Source of the DNA: Irineochytrium annulatum
Lineage: Eukaryota; Chytridiomycota; Chytridiomycetes; Chytridiales; Chytridiaceae
NCBI GenBank assembly: GCA_027600665.1
Contig: JADGJL010000403.1
Coordinates: 1-17,400 of the forward strand
Length of the DNA stretch: 17,400 bases
Reading direction: 5' to 3'
Shown: piece by piece, positions 1 to 8,973 of the stretch
How the letters are laid out: the number at the start of each line of letters is the position of its first letter
Numbering within the stretch: position 1 is the stretch's first letter
Translations under genes and position numbers: made by a program
Notes under the pieces: generated by a model
Database searches by the model: none
The model's input: the letters and a program-made list of their open reading frames with translations, nothing else
What the model was told of the DNA's origin: nothing

Positions 1-282
1 GTCTTCTTACCACCCCCCGCCCCATGTGGTCTCCCCTGTCCTCTCGTCGTCGTGGTCGGGGGGTGAGGTGATTGTTGCTGCGTGGTTGTTGGTGATGTTG
101 CCGTCGGTGCTTTTGAGTAGTGTAGTGGTTGGTCGTGGTGTGGTCGGGTCAGGTCGGGGGGTTGGTGTCGTGAGGAGGAGTTGACCGTGCCCTCTTCTAA
201 CCCCCCGCGGCTCTTTGTTTATTGGAATACAGACGTTTTTCCCACATCACTTCCGTCTTCCGTCTCGTTCGCGTCGTCCAGG
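1..282 (+). promoter_or_regulatory. Upstream region and probable 5' UTR of the BET-type gene
   Basis: No gene seen. Positions about 50-180 are strongly G/T-rich on the + strand with several G runs, then the composition becomes C/T-rich just before the ATG at 283, as is common around fungal transcription starts. The frame of the downstream gene stays open back to 181, but the only earlier start-like codon there is a TTG, so translation from 283 is preferred. No TATA box or other named element can be assigned. Confidence 0.4.
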
Positions 283-2035
283 ATGTTCGCCTCTGCCGCT
301 TCCCCTCCTCACCAGCCCGCCGACCAGCAACATTCGCCGTTGGCAGTAGACACCGCGAAGCGCGACCCGGCTCATGACCTCCCGCTCTCGCCGCCGACCG
401 AGCCGACGCACACTCCGTCGCCGGTGGATGTTTACGACGCATCTGCAGAGTTCTTCTCGCCGGCGCCGGTTGATGGCAGCGTTATCTCCAGCGCCGGGTC
501 CCAGGACGCGATGGAGGTTGATATGGGTGTGGCAAAGGGTACGAGAGTCATCATGCACCTTCATGTTTGTTGCGCTATCTTATGCACTTGCTTATTTAGC
601 TTCGCTTGATGTCCACTCGATACCGTCCGTGCTTCCTGTCCCATTATCCACCCAAGCACCCACGATGTCCGTTCAACCTCTCGTCGCTTCGCAACAACCG
701 GCATCGCAATTGCTGGCAGCACCGAAGCCGAAGCTTGCCGCTTCCGAACTGAAGGCGTGTCGAGCTGTCCTCACGTCCCTGCAGAAGCACCAGGCGGCGT
801 GGCCCTTCAACGTCCCAGTGGACCCCGTGGTACACCAAGCACCCAACTACTTCGACATCGTCAAGCGGCCAATGGATCTCTCCCTCGTCGCCCGGAACCT
901 CGCCGATGGTGTATACGACACGATCCATAAGTTCGTCGAGGATATCCGCCAAATCTTTGACAACTGCTTCCGCTATAATCCGCCAACGAACCACATCCAC
1001 CAACTCGGCAAGAAGCTCGAGAACTATTTCTCGAACCAGCTGAGCAAGTCACTCCCGATGCTCCCCGTCTACAACCGACGCACCGCTGACGGCACGGTCG
1101 CCGTCCCGACCTTTAGCGTGGCAGCGGCACTGGGCGCCTCCGTCCCGAACAAGCGGAAGTCGACCGCGACGTCGAAGCGCACGCGGAAAGCGTCGTCGAA
1201 GCTCACCGACACGGTCGTGGCGTCGCCCATCGTCGAGTCCGTCCCGCAGCTGCCCGAGAACACCCGGCCTACGCGCGAGCGCAAGCCTAAGAAGTTCTAC
1301 GAGCCGGACGAGATTCGACGCACCTCGGTCGACACTGACGGGTCCCACAAGCGCCGGCGGTCTTCGCAGGGGAAGAAGGGAGGGTTGGACGAGGATCAGG
1401 CCGAGGTGCTGAGGAAGTTGCAGGAGCAGTTTATGCCGAGGAAGGGGAAGAAGGGGTCGGTGAGCCAGCAGATGATGATGGCGACCATGATGGCGGCGAT
1501 GGTGGGGGCGCAGAGTGATTCGGACTCGTCGAGCGATAGCGAGAGCGAGGATGAGGGCCGACGGCACACCGTCGTGGGTGATGCGTCTCAGGCACTCGCG
1601 GCCGCCTCGTCATCATCGAGGCCCATGATGACGAGGCCCGCGGCAAAGAAGAGGCGCACGTCTAGCGGCTCGAGTAAGCCTCCGACGCAGCTGCCGGCTC
1701 CCGCGGCACCGGTACAGACGCTCACGACCGATCAGAAGCGCTCCCTTGCCGAGATGCTCGGCGCGCTCGACGCCCGGCACCTGACCAAGGTGGCAGAGAT
1801 CATCCGTTCGGGCATGCCGAACGTGCCCATGAGCGAAGAGATCGAGCTTGACATCGAGACGATCGATCCCGCCACGCTTTGGGCGCTGTGGTCGCATGTG
1901 AAGGCGAGCTATGAGGAGGATAGGAGGAGGAGCGAGGCGACGAAGGTGGCCGCCAGGAAGGCTGCAAAGAAGGCTGCGAGGGACCTCAGGAGGGAGAGGG
2001 AGGGGAGCAGCGGGGAGAGCAGCGATTCCGATTAA
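283..2035 (+). CDS. BET-type bromodomain protein with one bromodomain and a NET domain
   Basis: Two exons, 283-538 and 600-2035, joined across a 61-nt intron (donor GTACGA, acceptor TTTAG); the join moves from frame 1 to frame 2 and gives 563 aa. BET proteins read acetylated histones, especially H4, and recruit transcription machinery in the nucleus. The bromodomain lies at about residues 137-238, with the WPF shelf at 153-155, the PVDPV motif, the YFDIVKRPMDL segment and the acetyl-lysine-binding Asn at 212 (NCFRYN). Lys/Arg-rich and Ser/Asp-rich stretches follow, then a NET domain at about 460-524 and a basic tail ending in Ser/Asp. Fungal and animal BET proteins usually have two bromodomains; only one is present, and it resembles the second (BD2) type. 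The start ATG is the first in the open frame. A downstream ATG at 374 is out of frame with exon 1. The call is firm for the domains, less so for orthology to yeast BDF1. Confidence 0.9.
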
Positions 2036-3034
2036 TTATTTAGTTGGTTTATTATAAGTCCGTTTGGTCATTGGCGTTGTCGCGCACGTTGAGAGGGAGA
2101 TCCTGGAGTATTGATCAAACACCCATTCTCAGTTGTTGATATATCATGTAGTCATCGGTTGCATCTTGCACCTCAATTTTTTTTTTTTACCTTTTTTTTT
2201 TTGCTACGTCAGCCGGTTTGTTGTTTGTCTGTCTTGTCGTACAGTAGTAGCAGGGCGTACAGTAGCAGGACATGTCGCATCGATGATTGTTTAAAGGTCT
2301 TTTAATGTAATAAACAGCAATCTGCAAAGCATTTCTTGTCCCGTTCGCTGTCTGCAAACATTCTCGGTGGCCGTCATCATGGCGGCACTATATCTATATG
2401 TATGTAGACTTGGTAGTACTTCGCGAACGCTGTAAGTCAAGAGTTACACCCGACAACAACAAGAGAAAGGCCGTCGGTACACGCGTAAAGATGGCCATTG
2501 CTACGAATCGATGAAGTTTCGGTCGTTTCATAAATATTCAAATGTTGGTCGTGCGTGTCCAGTCGCTGTGGACTACGAACTTATTGTGCGTTAAGAAACA
2601 GAGGAACGCCACACGCGGTTGGCAGAGTCAAGAGCTATCAAGGTAATTGCATATTTTTTGAGTTGCTCGCAATCTTCCGATCATTCGCTGCGTTTCTGTT
2701 TTCGTTGGTGTTAACCCTCATCCTTGCAGCACAGTAATAAACGAAGTATCATGAGGTCGTAATTTTGGTTGTAATGAAAGAGAGTTGCCTTCCACAAAAC
2801 ACTACGAGATGCTACATGACAGCAAACGAAAAAATAACGTGGGCGGTAATTAGCGTGAGATAACGAGAAGCGTCCGACAGGAAGCCAAAATAAACAAATT
2901 AGAGTCATAGCAACGAGGGTAAAATAATGTAAATACAAGAAGTTATATGACGCCTTCTCCTCTCAACATGTCGATGTCACTTAAGAAGATATCATCCACA
3001 CTCTGCCATGCCCTCCTCCCCCTCCTCATCCTCG
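2036..3034. other. Convergent intergenic region, BET gene 3' UTR and flotillin 3' flank
   Basis: About 1 kb between two converging genes. It holds the BET gene 3' UTR with two T tracts (2177-2188 and 2192-2202) and an AATAAA. The rest is AT-richer than the flanking genes and has only short open frames (for example 2555-2737 + and 2711-2938 -) with no domain signal, no splice partners and unconvincing starts. No RNA gene was recognised. Confidence 0.6.
2309..2314 (+). terminator. Poly(A) signal AATAAA of the BET-type gene
   Basis: Canonical AATAAA 274 nt downstream of the TAA at 2033-2035, following the T-rich 3' UTR. It is the only such hexamer close behind the stop on this strand; use is inferred. 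Confidence 0.5.
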
Positions 3035-4785
3035 TCATCGCCTCCCAACCGGCACCGGCGACCCTCCATTAACCCCCTGGTGCTGCGCCTTCCCCGTCCC
3101 CGTCGCCGCCGTTGGCCCCTTCTCCGGCAAAGTCCCCAGCCAAGACGGCGGCGTGATGCCCGTCATCTCGTTGATGCCGCTCACGAGCGGGATGAGGCTC
3201 TGCATGTTCCTGATGGCCTGGAGCGGGTCGCCCGCGCCGCCGGAGGAGCCGCCCTCGCCGCCGCCGCCGCCGCCCGTGGTCCAGATGTTGAGCTTGGGGT
3301 TGAGGCCGCGGACGGCCTCGGCGTTGGCCTTGGCGAGGTCCTGGTAGATACCCTTCTCCATCATGAGGTATTGGATCATGGCGGAGGCGTTACCGCTGAA
3401 AGAAAAAGTACCCAAAAAAAAATGGTATTGTTAGCAAGCTGAACTGAAAAAAAAAAAGTGGAAGAGGGGGGGGCCCACTACTCACTCGAAGGCGTCGCTG
3501 ATGGCTTTGAGACCGACGGCCTGGGCCTCGAACTTGGCCTTGATACCCTCGGCCTCTTTGACGCTGGCATACAGGGCGGCGTCGGCCTTCTTCTGCCTGC
3601 TGTACAGGTCGGCGTCGGCCATGGCGACCATCGCCTCGGCCTCGACCTTGGTCCTCTGGTACAGCGTCGCGTCCGCCTGCCTCTTTGATCGGTAAAGGTC
3701 CGCATCCGCCGTCGCGACGACGCCCTCGGCGTCAATCTTCGCCTTGGCGAGCTGCGTGGCCCTGAGCCTCTCCTCCTCCGCGGCCGCCTTCTTGGTCTCG
3801 ATCGCCTTCTGCAGGTCGTGGGACTTCAACTCGGCGGCCTTCTCGGCGTCGATCTGGGCGAGCTTGACGCGGAGGTTGTAGTCGGTGGTCTTGAGGTTCA
3901 GGTCGGTCTGGGCGGCGGCGATCTCGGCTTTCCGCTCGTTCTCGAGCACGACCGTCGCGGCCTCGATTTTGGAGTTCTCTTGTCGGGTCTTACCCTTGCG
4001 GGCTGCTTCACCGACATCACCCTTGTAGCGAGCCTCGGCGACGTCGACCTTGGCCTGGTTGACGGCGCCTTCGTGGGTCTTCAGACGCATGTACTGGAAG
4101 TACAGATGGAGAAAGGGATGTATAAGAAAAGAGGTTGTGACGAAGGCATGTGGGAGAGTAGGTAAGCAGGACCAACCTGGAAGTACTCGGAGCCTTGAGA
4201 ATCATGGAGTTGCTGTTGGTGGAGGAATAAGCATCGCGAGAAGAGTAAAAAAACGAAGATAGTTACTCACCTTGATGTTCGCGTTGTAAATAACCAGACC
4301 AAACTGATCCAACTCGCTCTGCACGCCATGCATGATCGAGTCCTTGACTGGCTTCCTATCCTTGAAGATCTCCTCGATCGTCAAGGACGCCGCGATGACT
4401 CTCATCTCTCCCTCAATGATACCCCTGATCAACTCCTCCAGGTGGTCGGGCCTCTTGCTCGCCGTATCAGCCAGCAGGTGCGCGTACTTATGCAGGCACT
4501 CCTTGTCGTCTTTCGGTCCGATCGTGAACACGGCGGGCAGGACGAACTCGAGCTTCTCCTGCGACATGGCGCTGAGACTCAGGGTGTAGTTGATAGGCGT
4601 CATGCTGAATCGGACGACGCGCTGACCCGGCTTGAGGAACCATTTCTTGGTCAGGACGGGGTCGTCGATGCCCCACCCGGTGATGCACAGGTATTCATTC
4701 GGTAAGGCGACCTGGGAGTAACTGTCAGAAATGTTCTGCTGATTATTGCTGTCGACCACCACCACTGTACCTGATAGCCAATCAT
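3035..4785 (-). CDS. Flotillin (SPFH domain plus flotillin coiled coil)
   Basis: Five exons on the minus strand: 4771-4785, 4271-4711, 4177-4212, 3486-4093 and 3035-3395; introns of 59, 58, 83 and 90 nt; 486 aa. Flotillins are membrane-associated scaffolds of sterol-rich microdomains that oligomerise through their coiled coils. The N-terminus reads MIGYQVALPNEYLCITGWG, matching the flotillin start in register, so the 5-codon first exon is well supported although tiny. The SPFH/Band 7 domain covers roughly residues 6-160 (NYTLSLSAMSQEKL, LPAVFTIGP). The 12-codon third exon (QLHDSQGSEYFQ) leads into the Ala/Glu/Lys-rich coiled coil at about 170-365 with repeated ADADLY units. The C-terminus has a Gly-rich linker and an ITPPSWLGTLP motif typical of fungal flotillins. 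A Cys at residue 14 could be an acylation site, but that is a guess. Family assignment is very secure; exon 1 rests on homology plus splice signals. Confidence 0.94.
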
Positions 4786-5544
4786 CGTTGACGGAGTCGA
4801 GAAGGACGACGGAGTTGGGCTTCTTGGTGGTTTGAGCGATGGACGTTAAACAGGGTGAGTGGAAGGCGTCTGCAGGTTCTTATCCTGGTCGTGTGCGCTG
4901 TCGAGGGTTGAGCTGCCTAATTGATTGGGCGACGGCGCCGCCTTCCACAGGCAGCACGCCCGCACAGCCTCGTCCGAATTGCTGCCAGTGCCACTGCGAG
5001 GTTGACTGCGAAGCAAAAGACGCGAAAATAGACATAGACCAACACAGCCGAAAGCACGTGGCAGGGTGTTCATCGCCAGTTAGTTGGGTGTCCCAGCAAC
5101 TTCTGCTGGAACATTGCAACCGGCAAAAAAAAAACACCATGTCGAGAGTTATTGATTTATGTGAGGAAGCCTTGGCAAAATACAGCGGCGACAACGAGGA
5201 GCTTGAATGCTCACAACAAGCCAAGGCGACTGGAGTGCGTGACAGCAGCTGCCGCCAAAAACATACATAATGATACAGAAGGGGATGATGGAAGGCAAGG
5301 AGCAACAACGTACGGTTAAGCCAGTTAAGCCACAACTTTCCAAGGGTAATCACGATATCCTCATCAAAAATTCATATCAATCAGAAACATCGAATGTGAA
5401 AGAGAAATTGGTGTACAGATAAAGAGAGACAGAAATACCAGAAAGCCAGATAACCAAAAATCAAATGGATGAGTAGGTAACGTAGCTGTACCAAAAAATG
5501 TATGAAGTCAGATTCACTTCAAACACCTCGCTAAGAACCAACGC
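4786..5544. other. Flotillin upstream region and F-box gene 3' flank
   Basis: About 760 bp with no confident gene. It should contain the flotillin promoter (near 4786-5100, read leftward) and the 3' UTR of the F-box gene (near 5350-5544). Long but unconvincing open frames exist on both strands (4839-5270 +, 4880-5353 -); neither carries a recognisable domain. The last 43 codons of the + frame begin at an ATG in good context and are described separately. Confidence 0.5.
5139..5270 (+). CDS. Possible small ORF, 43 aa, function unknown
   Basis: An ATG at 5139 sits in a near-ideal start context (AACACCATGTC), just after an A9 run, and opens 43 codons ending in TAA: acidic and Cys-containing, beginning MSRVIDLCEEALAKYSGD. 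No family is recognised. It lies on the + strand between two minus-strand genes, so it would need its own promoter. The frame is also open upstream to 4839, which weakens the argument that this ATG is special. It could equally be chance in an intergenic region. Confidence 0.15.
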   Translation: MSRVIDLCEEALAKYSGDNEELECSQQAKATGVRDSSCRQKHT

Positions 5545-6976
5545 TCACCCGTTTGAGAACGACCAACCCCAGTCCTCCGTCCGCTCGGGAATCGAATGCT
5601 CGGGGAACGAAGACACTTGTACAGAGCCGTTCCCGCTCATCCTCCAAGGCTGCGGCCTCGGCCTATGCATGGCCTTGTTGACGTTTGACCTTGTCCCGTT
5701 CGGCCAGAACTTGATCCGAATCATGTCCCCTTCCTCTCCATCGTCGACGTACCCGTACCCCCACGAGTCCGAGAATGCCCACTCGTACGCCATGACCTAA
5801 ATGCCGGTCAGCGAACAAGCGAGCATACTTGGTCAAAAACAAATTTATCACCTCGTCCTTCGTAATCCTCCCTCTCCTCGCATCAACCTCCGCCCCAACA
5901 TACGAGCTCCTCCACTTCCCGCTGTAGAACGGCGCGAACGCGTCCCTCGGCGTGCTGCTCTCACACCTGGCCACCATGGAGATCCGATCGGCCTCGCACG
6001 GGCTCGCGTCCCCCAGGCTCCGCTTCGGCGCGTCGGGGCTCCCCATCGTCGACGACGACGCGCCGCTCGCCAGCGCCAGCGCCTCCGCCCCCGCAACAGC
6101 GAAGAGCCTCGCGTAGTCGAACACGGGCTTGCTGCACGTGGAGGGGTTGGTCGCGGTGGAGCCGGTCGCGGTGACGTCGTCCAAGTGCATCTCATCGTCG
6201 AGCGGACCTTTGCTGTCGACGCGTCCCGGGCCGAGCTTCGGCGCCGGCGGGAGCACCTCGATGAAGCGTCGCTCGAGGATGGTCTTGATCTCCTCATCCG
6301 TAAGGCGGTCGACGAGGTAGGTGTAGTCGACGCACGGGTGCAGCGTGAGCGGCGTGTGCTTCTTGTTCGCCCATCGGTCCTTGCTGATGGATGTTCAGTT
6401 TGTTAGCGGAGGCGTGGAGAGAATGTGCGGAGGTTGTCAATTTTGATAGTAAGGATTGAGAGGGTGGCCAAGCAGAGGGCCTTACCAGAGCTTCTGCCAA
6501 AGGAAGTCGTCGTTGGCCAGGGAGTGGAGGTGCGAGTTCAGGACGAAGACGCGGGAGAGATCCGCGGGGGGGAGATAGGAGAGGATCTTCAACCTGGGTA
6601 GCAGCAGGGTTAAGTCAGATCGCGCCACTAAAGAGAATACGAACGTGATTTCGCACGGCTGGGTCGAGAGGATGTCGGTCGGCATCGGCCTCTCGACCGT
6701 CTTGGCGGCCTTCTCGAGCATGATTGCCTCCTTGCGCGTGAGCCTGCGCAGTGCGCCGGATGAATGGTCGCCGGCGGAAGGCGTGCGGGAGAACAGCGAT
6801 CGGCGAGCGTGCCGGGCCGAACGCCGGGATTGGGGAGAGGAGCTGCTCCCGGAAGACGACGCCGGTGAAGATCCTGACGATGATCCGGAGCGACTCAGAC
6901 GAGCGGAGACTCTGCGTGCGCCCTCCAGCGTGATGAGTGTAACGAGCAAGGTTAATAGGTGATCGAAACTCAACAT
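5545..6976 (-). CDS. F-box protein with Trp-rich C-terminal module
   Basis: Four exons: 6657-6976, 6486-6593, 5852-6383 and 5545-5796; introns of 63, 102 and 55 nt; 403 aa. F-box proteins bind Skp1 and bring substrates to SCF ubiquitin ligases. The F-box lies at about residues 98-147: MPTDILSTQP joins across the first intron to LKILSYLPPADLSRV and ends in DDFLWQKLCKDRW; the phases fit exactly. The C-terminal third has GKWRSSYVGAEVD, a TKDEVMAYEWAFSD stretch, an IRIKFWPNGT segment and a terminal ERTEDWGWSF. From memory this Trp-rich arrangement occurs in F-box proteins of diverse protists and some fungi and may be the substrate module; that is inference. Residues 29-80 are Ser/Arg-rich and probably disordered. 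The extreme N-terminus is hydrophobic (residues 7-17), odd for an F-box protein, so the start is uncertain; a later in-frame Met lies shortly before the F-box. Substrate unknown. Confidence 0.8.
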
Positions 6977-7092
6977 CGATTTTTTTGCTATGAAATCGAT
7001 CGATTATGATAAATTAAGCACTTAATGCTTGTACTTAACAACGGTTGAATGCAACGGAGTATCCAGAAAAAAAAAAGACTTTAACAACAATA
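6977..7092 (-). promoter_or_regulatory. Compact spacer: HAT1 3' end and F-box gene promoter
   Basis: Only 116 bp separate the HAT1 stop from the F-box ATG, both on the minus strand, so HAT1 termination and F-box initiation must overlap. The spacer is AT-rich, has an A10 run near 7067-7076, a perfect 12-bp palindrome AATCGATCGATT at 6994-7005 and a further ATCGAT at 6975-6980, next to the ATG. No consensus AATAAA on the minus strand is visible here. Confidence 0.4.
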
Positions 7093-8802
7093 TTAACTGG
7101 TGAACGTAGTATTCAGAATCTCCCGATAACCCTCCACGACCGACAGGTAAGTCTCCTGCAACTTTGTGATGCGCTCCTGCTCCGCCATTCCCATCAGGGC
7201 CTCCTCGTTATGCCGAAAGAGCCTCCTTTTCACATGCAGCCGGTACTCCTTCGCCTCTTCCTCATCGTTCGCTTTTAGAGCACGCAAGAGAATCATCTCG
7301 CAACATCTGTCGACCTGACCCTGCCACGAGGAATTAGGAACATAACAAGAAGCACAGTTGGGGACCGCCGGCAACGGGTAGTGAAATGGCCGCGTGCCAA
7401 ATGATGGCGCACGACAACTTCTATTTCCAACTGCGCTCACGCAGAAAAATACATCGATTAATCGCACGTACCTTGCTAAGCTTCGACTTCCGCCGCCACT
7501 CCTGCATCGCCCGCGGGTCTATCGGCGCCCGAAGCCCTGCGAAAGCCTTCATCTGGGATAGGATCCGGAAGTCATTCCGATCTCGCATCTCTTGGAACGC
7601 GTCATTAGGATCCTCGACTTAGACGCAAAGTTACTTCAGGACACGCAAACGGGGTGAGTACCTGCAAAATCGCAGACTTCGTTTCTAGCCAAGAAGTCAG
7701 CATGAAGGAATCGGTAAAGTTGCCCTATGGTAGTTAGTCAGTGATGTTCGCATTTCTATGCAGTTACCTCCGTGACCATTCGTTTGGTATGGAGGGAAGA
7801 TGAGGAACTGACTGTCGTGAAGAAATTCCGTCAGCAAACACTTCTCCCCTGAACGCCGCTCTGACCTGATCCTCATTCGTTTCTTGTCCGGGTAAGAGTA
7901 AAACGCGTACACGGTCGTGTATCCCACAAGGAAATAACTGATGCTCCCATCAACATTATTCGTCATCTCAAACACCAGCGAGATCTCCCACTTGTCATCG
8001 TCCTCGATGTACGACGCCCCCTCAATGAACAGCAGCAGAAAGAGCTGCAGGCGGTTGTGGTACGCCTTAAACCCAGGCGTTCTGAATGAGCACTGATATG
8101 GACAAATTAGAGATGTAACCAAAAGAGGTTCTCACAAAAGTTTGCCACGCACCCTGAAGACCTCATACTTCGCGTCCGGCCGCCCCGAGACCTGATACTC
8201 GAATACCTTCTCCCCCATCGGCCTGAACGTCCGCTCGTCCCGCTTCACCGTCTCGATAAACGCTCCGTAGTCATGCATGAATCCTAGGCACTACAATGAG
8301 ATTTCTTAAAGCAGCAAGGCCGAGAGTACCTGCCGGGACATGCTCCTGCAGCGTCTTCATGACGTCCTGCGCCTTGGCGCCCCGCTCCGACTCGTCGTCG
8401 TCGATCCGCTCGGCGTAGGTGAATCCAAGGTACGTCGCCAGCGATCCGGCGGCGTAGTGCAGCTGCGGCATTCAGCCTCATCAATCTCCCACGACTCCCT
8501 TCCGTGCTTCAGAGAAAGTACTGACCCGCACGACGGGCCTCCTGTAGCCGAAGACGACCTGCTCCTCCCCGAAGAGCGGGTACGTGAACTCCGGATGGAA
8601 CGTCCGGGTCGCCTCCTCCTGGGAGGCGTTGGCAGCGTCCCGCGGGTGCGAGTCCGAGGCGTGGACTGAAAAGGACAGTTGTGCTTCGTGAGCACGCAAG
8701 GAAGTCGGAAACGGCCGCACCGAGCTTCAGTTCCATCATCTCATTGCTGTCGCTGGTCCACTTGGCCTGTTTGATACGCATTTTGGAGCCGGCTGAGAGC
8801 AT
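7093..8802 (-). CDS. HAT1: Histone acetyltransferase type B catalytic subunit HAT1
   Basis: Nine exons: 8721-8802, 8526-8665, 8330-8462, 8153-8283, 7866-8092, 7768-7811, 7662-7724, 7472-7617 and 7093-7320; introns of 55, 63, 46, 60, 54, 43, 44 and 151 nt; 397 aa, the usual HAT1 length. HAT1 acetylates newly made histone H4 at Lys5 and Lys12 before chromatin assembly, with an RbAp46/Hat2-type partner. The N-terminal HAT1 domain has FHPEFTYPLFGEEQVVFGYR and LHYAAGSLATYL. The catalytic part has FRTPGFKAYHNRLQLFLLLF, the YPDKKRMRIS strand, the acetyl-CoA loop YQTNGHGG at about residues 246-253 and the VEDPNDAF motif, whose Glu275 aligns with the general base of human HAT1. The C-terminus is helical (VDRCCEMILL, EYRLHVKRRLFRHN). 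An in-frame TGA upstream supports the ATG at 8802; a second Met follows seven codons later. All phases are continuous and no key residue is missing. Confidence 0.96.
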
Positions 8803-8973
8803 CCCCTCGGCTGCGGATTGGGATGATCACGGAAATCGGATGCCGCTGTCCGAGATTTTGACACCACCTCTCAGAACAGAAAGTAAACCAAGTGTAAACA
8901 GGTTCGTTTATTCTAGTAGTTTTATGTGCATGTAGAAACTCTCGCTATCTAATTATGTTCTATGTGTAGATCT
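8803..8973 (-). promoter_or_regulatory. HAT1 promoter overlapping the 3' flank of the CAP-Gly gene
   Basis: A gap of 171 bp between two minus-strand genes. The half nearer 8973 should be the CAP-Gly gene 3' UTR, ending around its AATAAA at 8907-8912; roughly 100 bp are left for the HAT1 promoter and 5' UTR. No named promoter element is evident. Confidence 0.45.
8907..8912 (-). terminator. Poly(A) signal AATAAA of the CAP-Gly gene
   Basis: TTTATT on the + strand, that is AATAAA in the sense of the minus-strand gene, 62 nt beyond the predicted TAA at 8974-8976. Position and context are typical; use is inferred. Confidence 0.55.

Noticed and set aside
374..2035. A single uninterrupted 553-aa frame starting MTSRSRRRPSRR
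   Set aside because: Its first part is an Arg-rich shadow of exon 1. A 61-nt intron joins the ATG at 283 to this frame with exact phase, giving a more natural N-terminus.
2711..2938. 75-aa minus-strand frame and a 60-aa plus-strand frame (2555-2737) in the convergent spacer
   Set aside because: No domain, AT-rich 3' UTR-like context and no supporting splice or start signals.
4880..5353. 157-aa minus-strand open frame upstream of flotillin
   Set aside because: Cys/Ser/Leu-rich with no domain, and it overlaps the expected flotillin promoter and 5' UTR; open frame by chance is likelier.
283..8802. A chromatin gene cluster formed by the BET protein and HAT1
   Set aside because: They are 5 kb apart on opposite strands with a flotillin and an F-box gene between; there is no sign of co-regulation.
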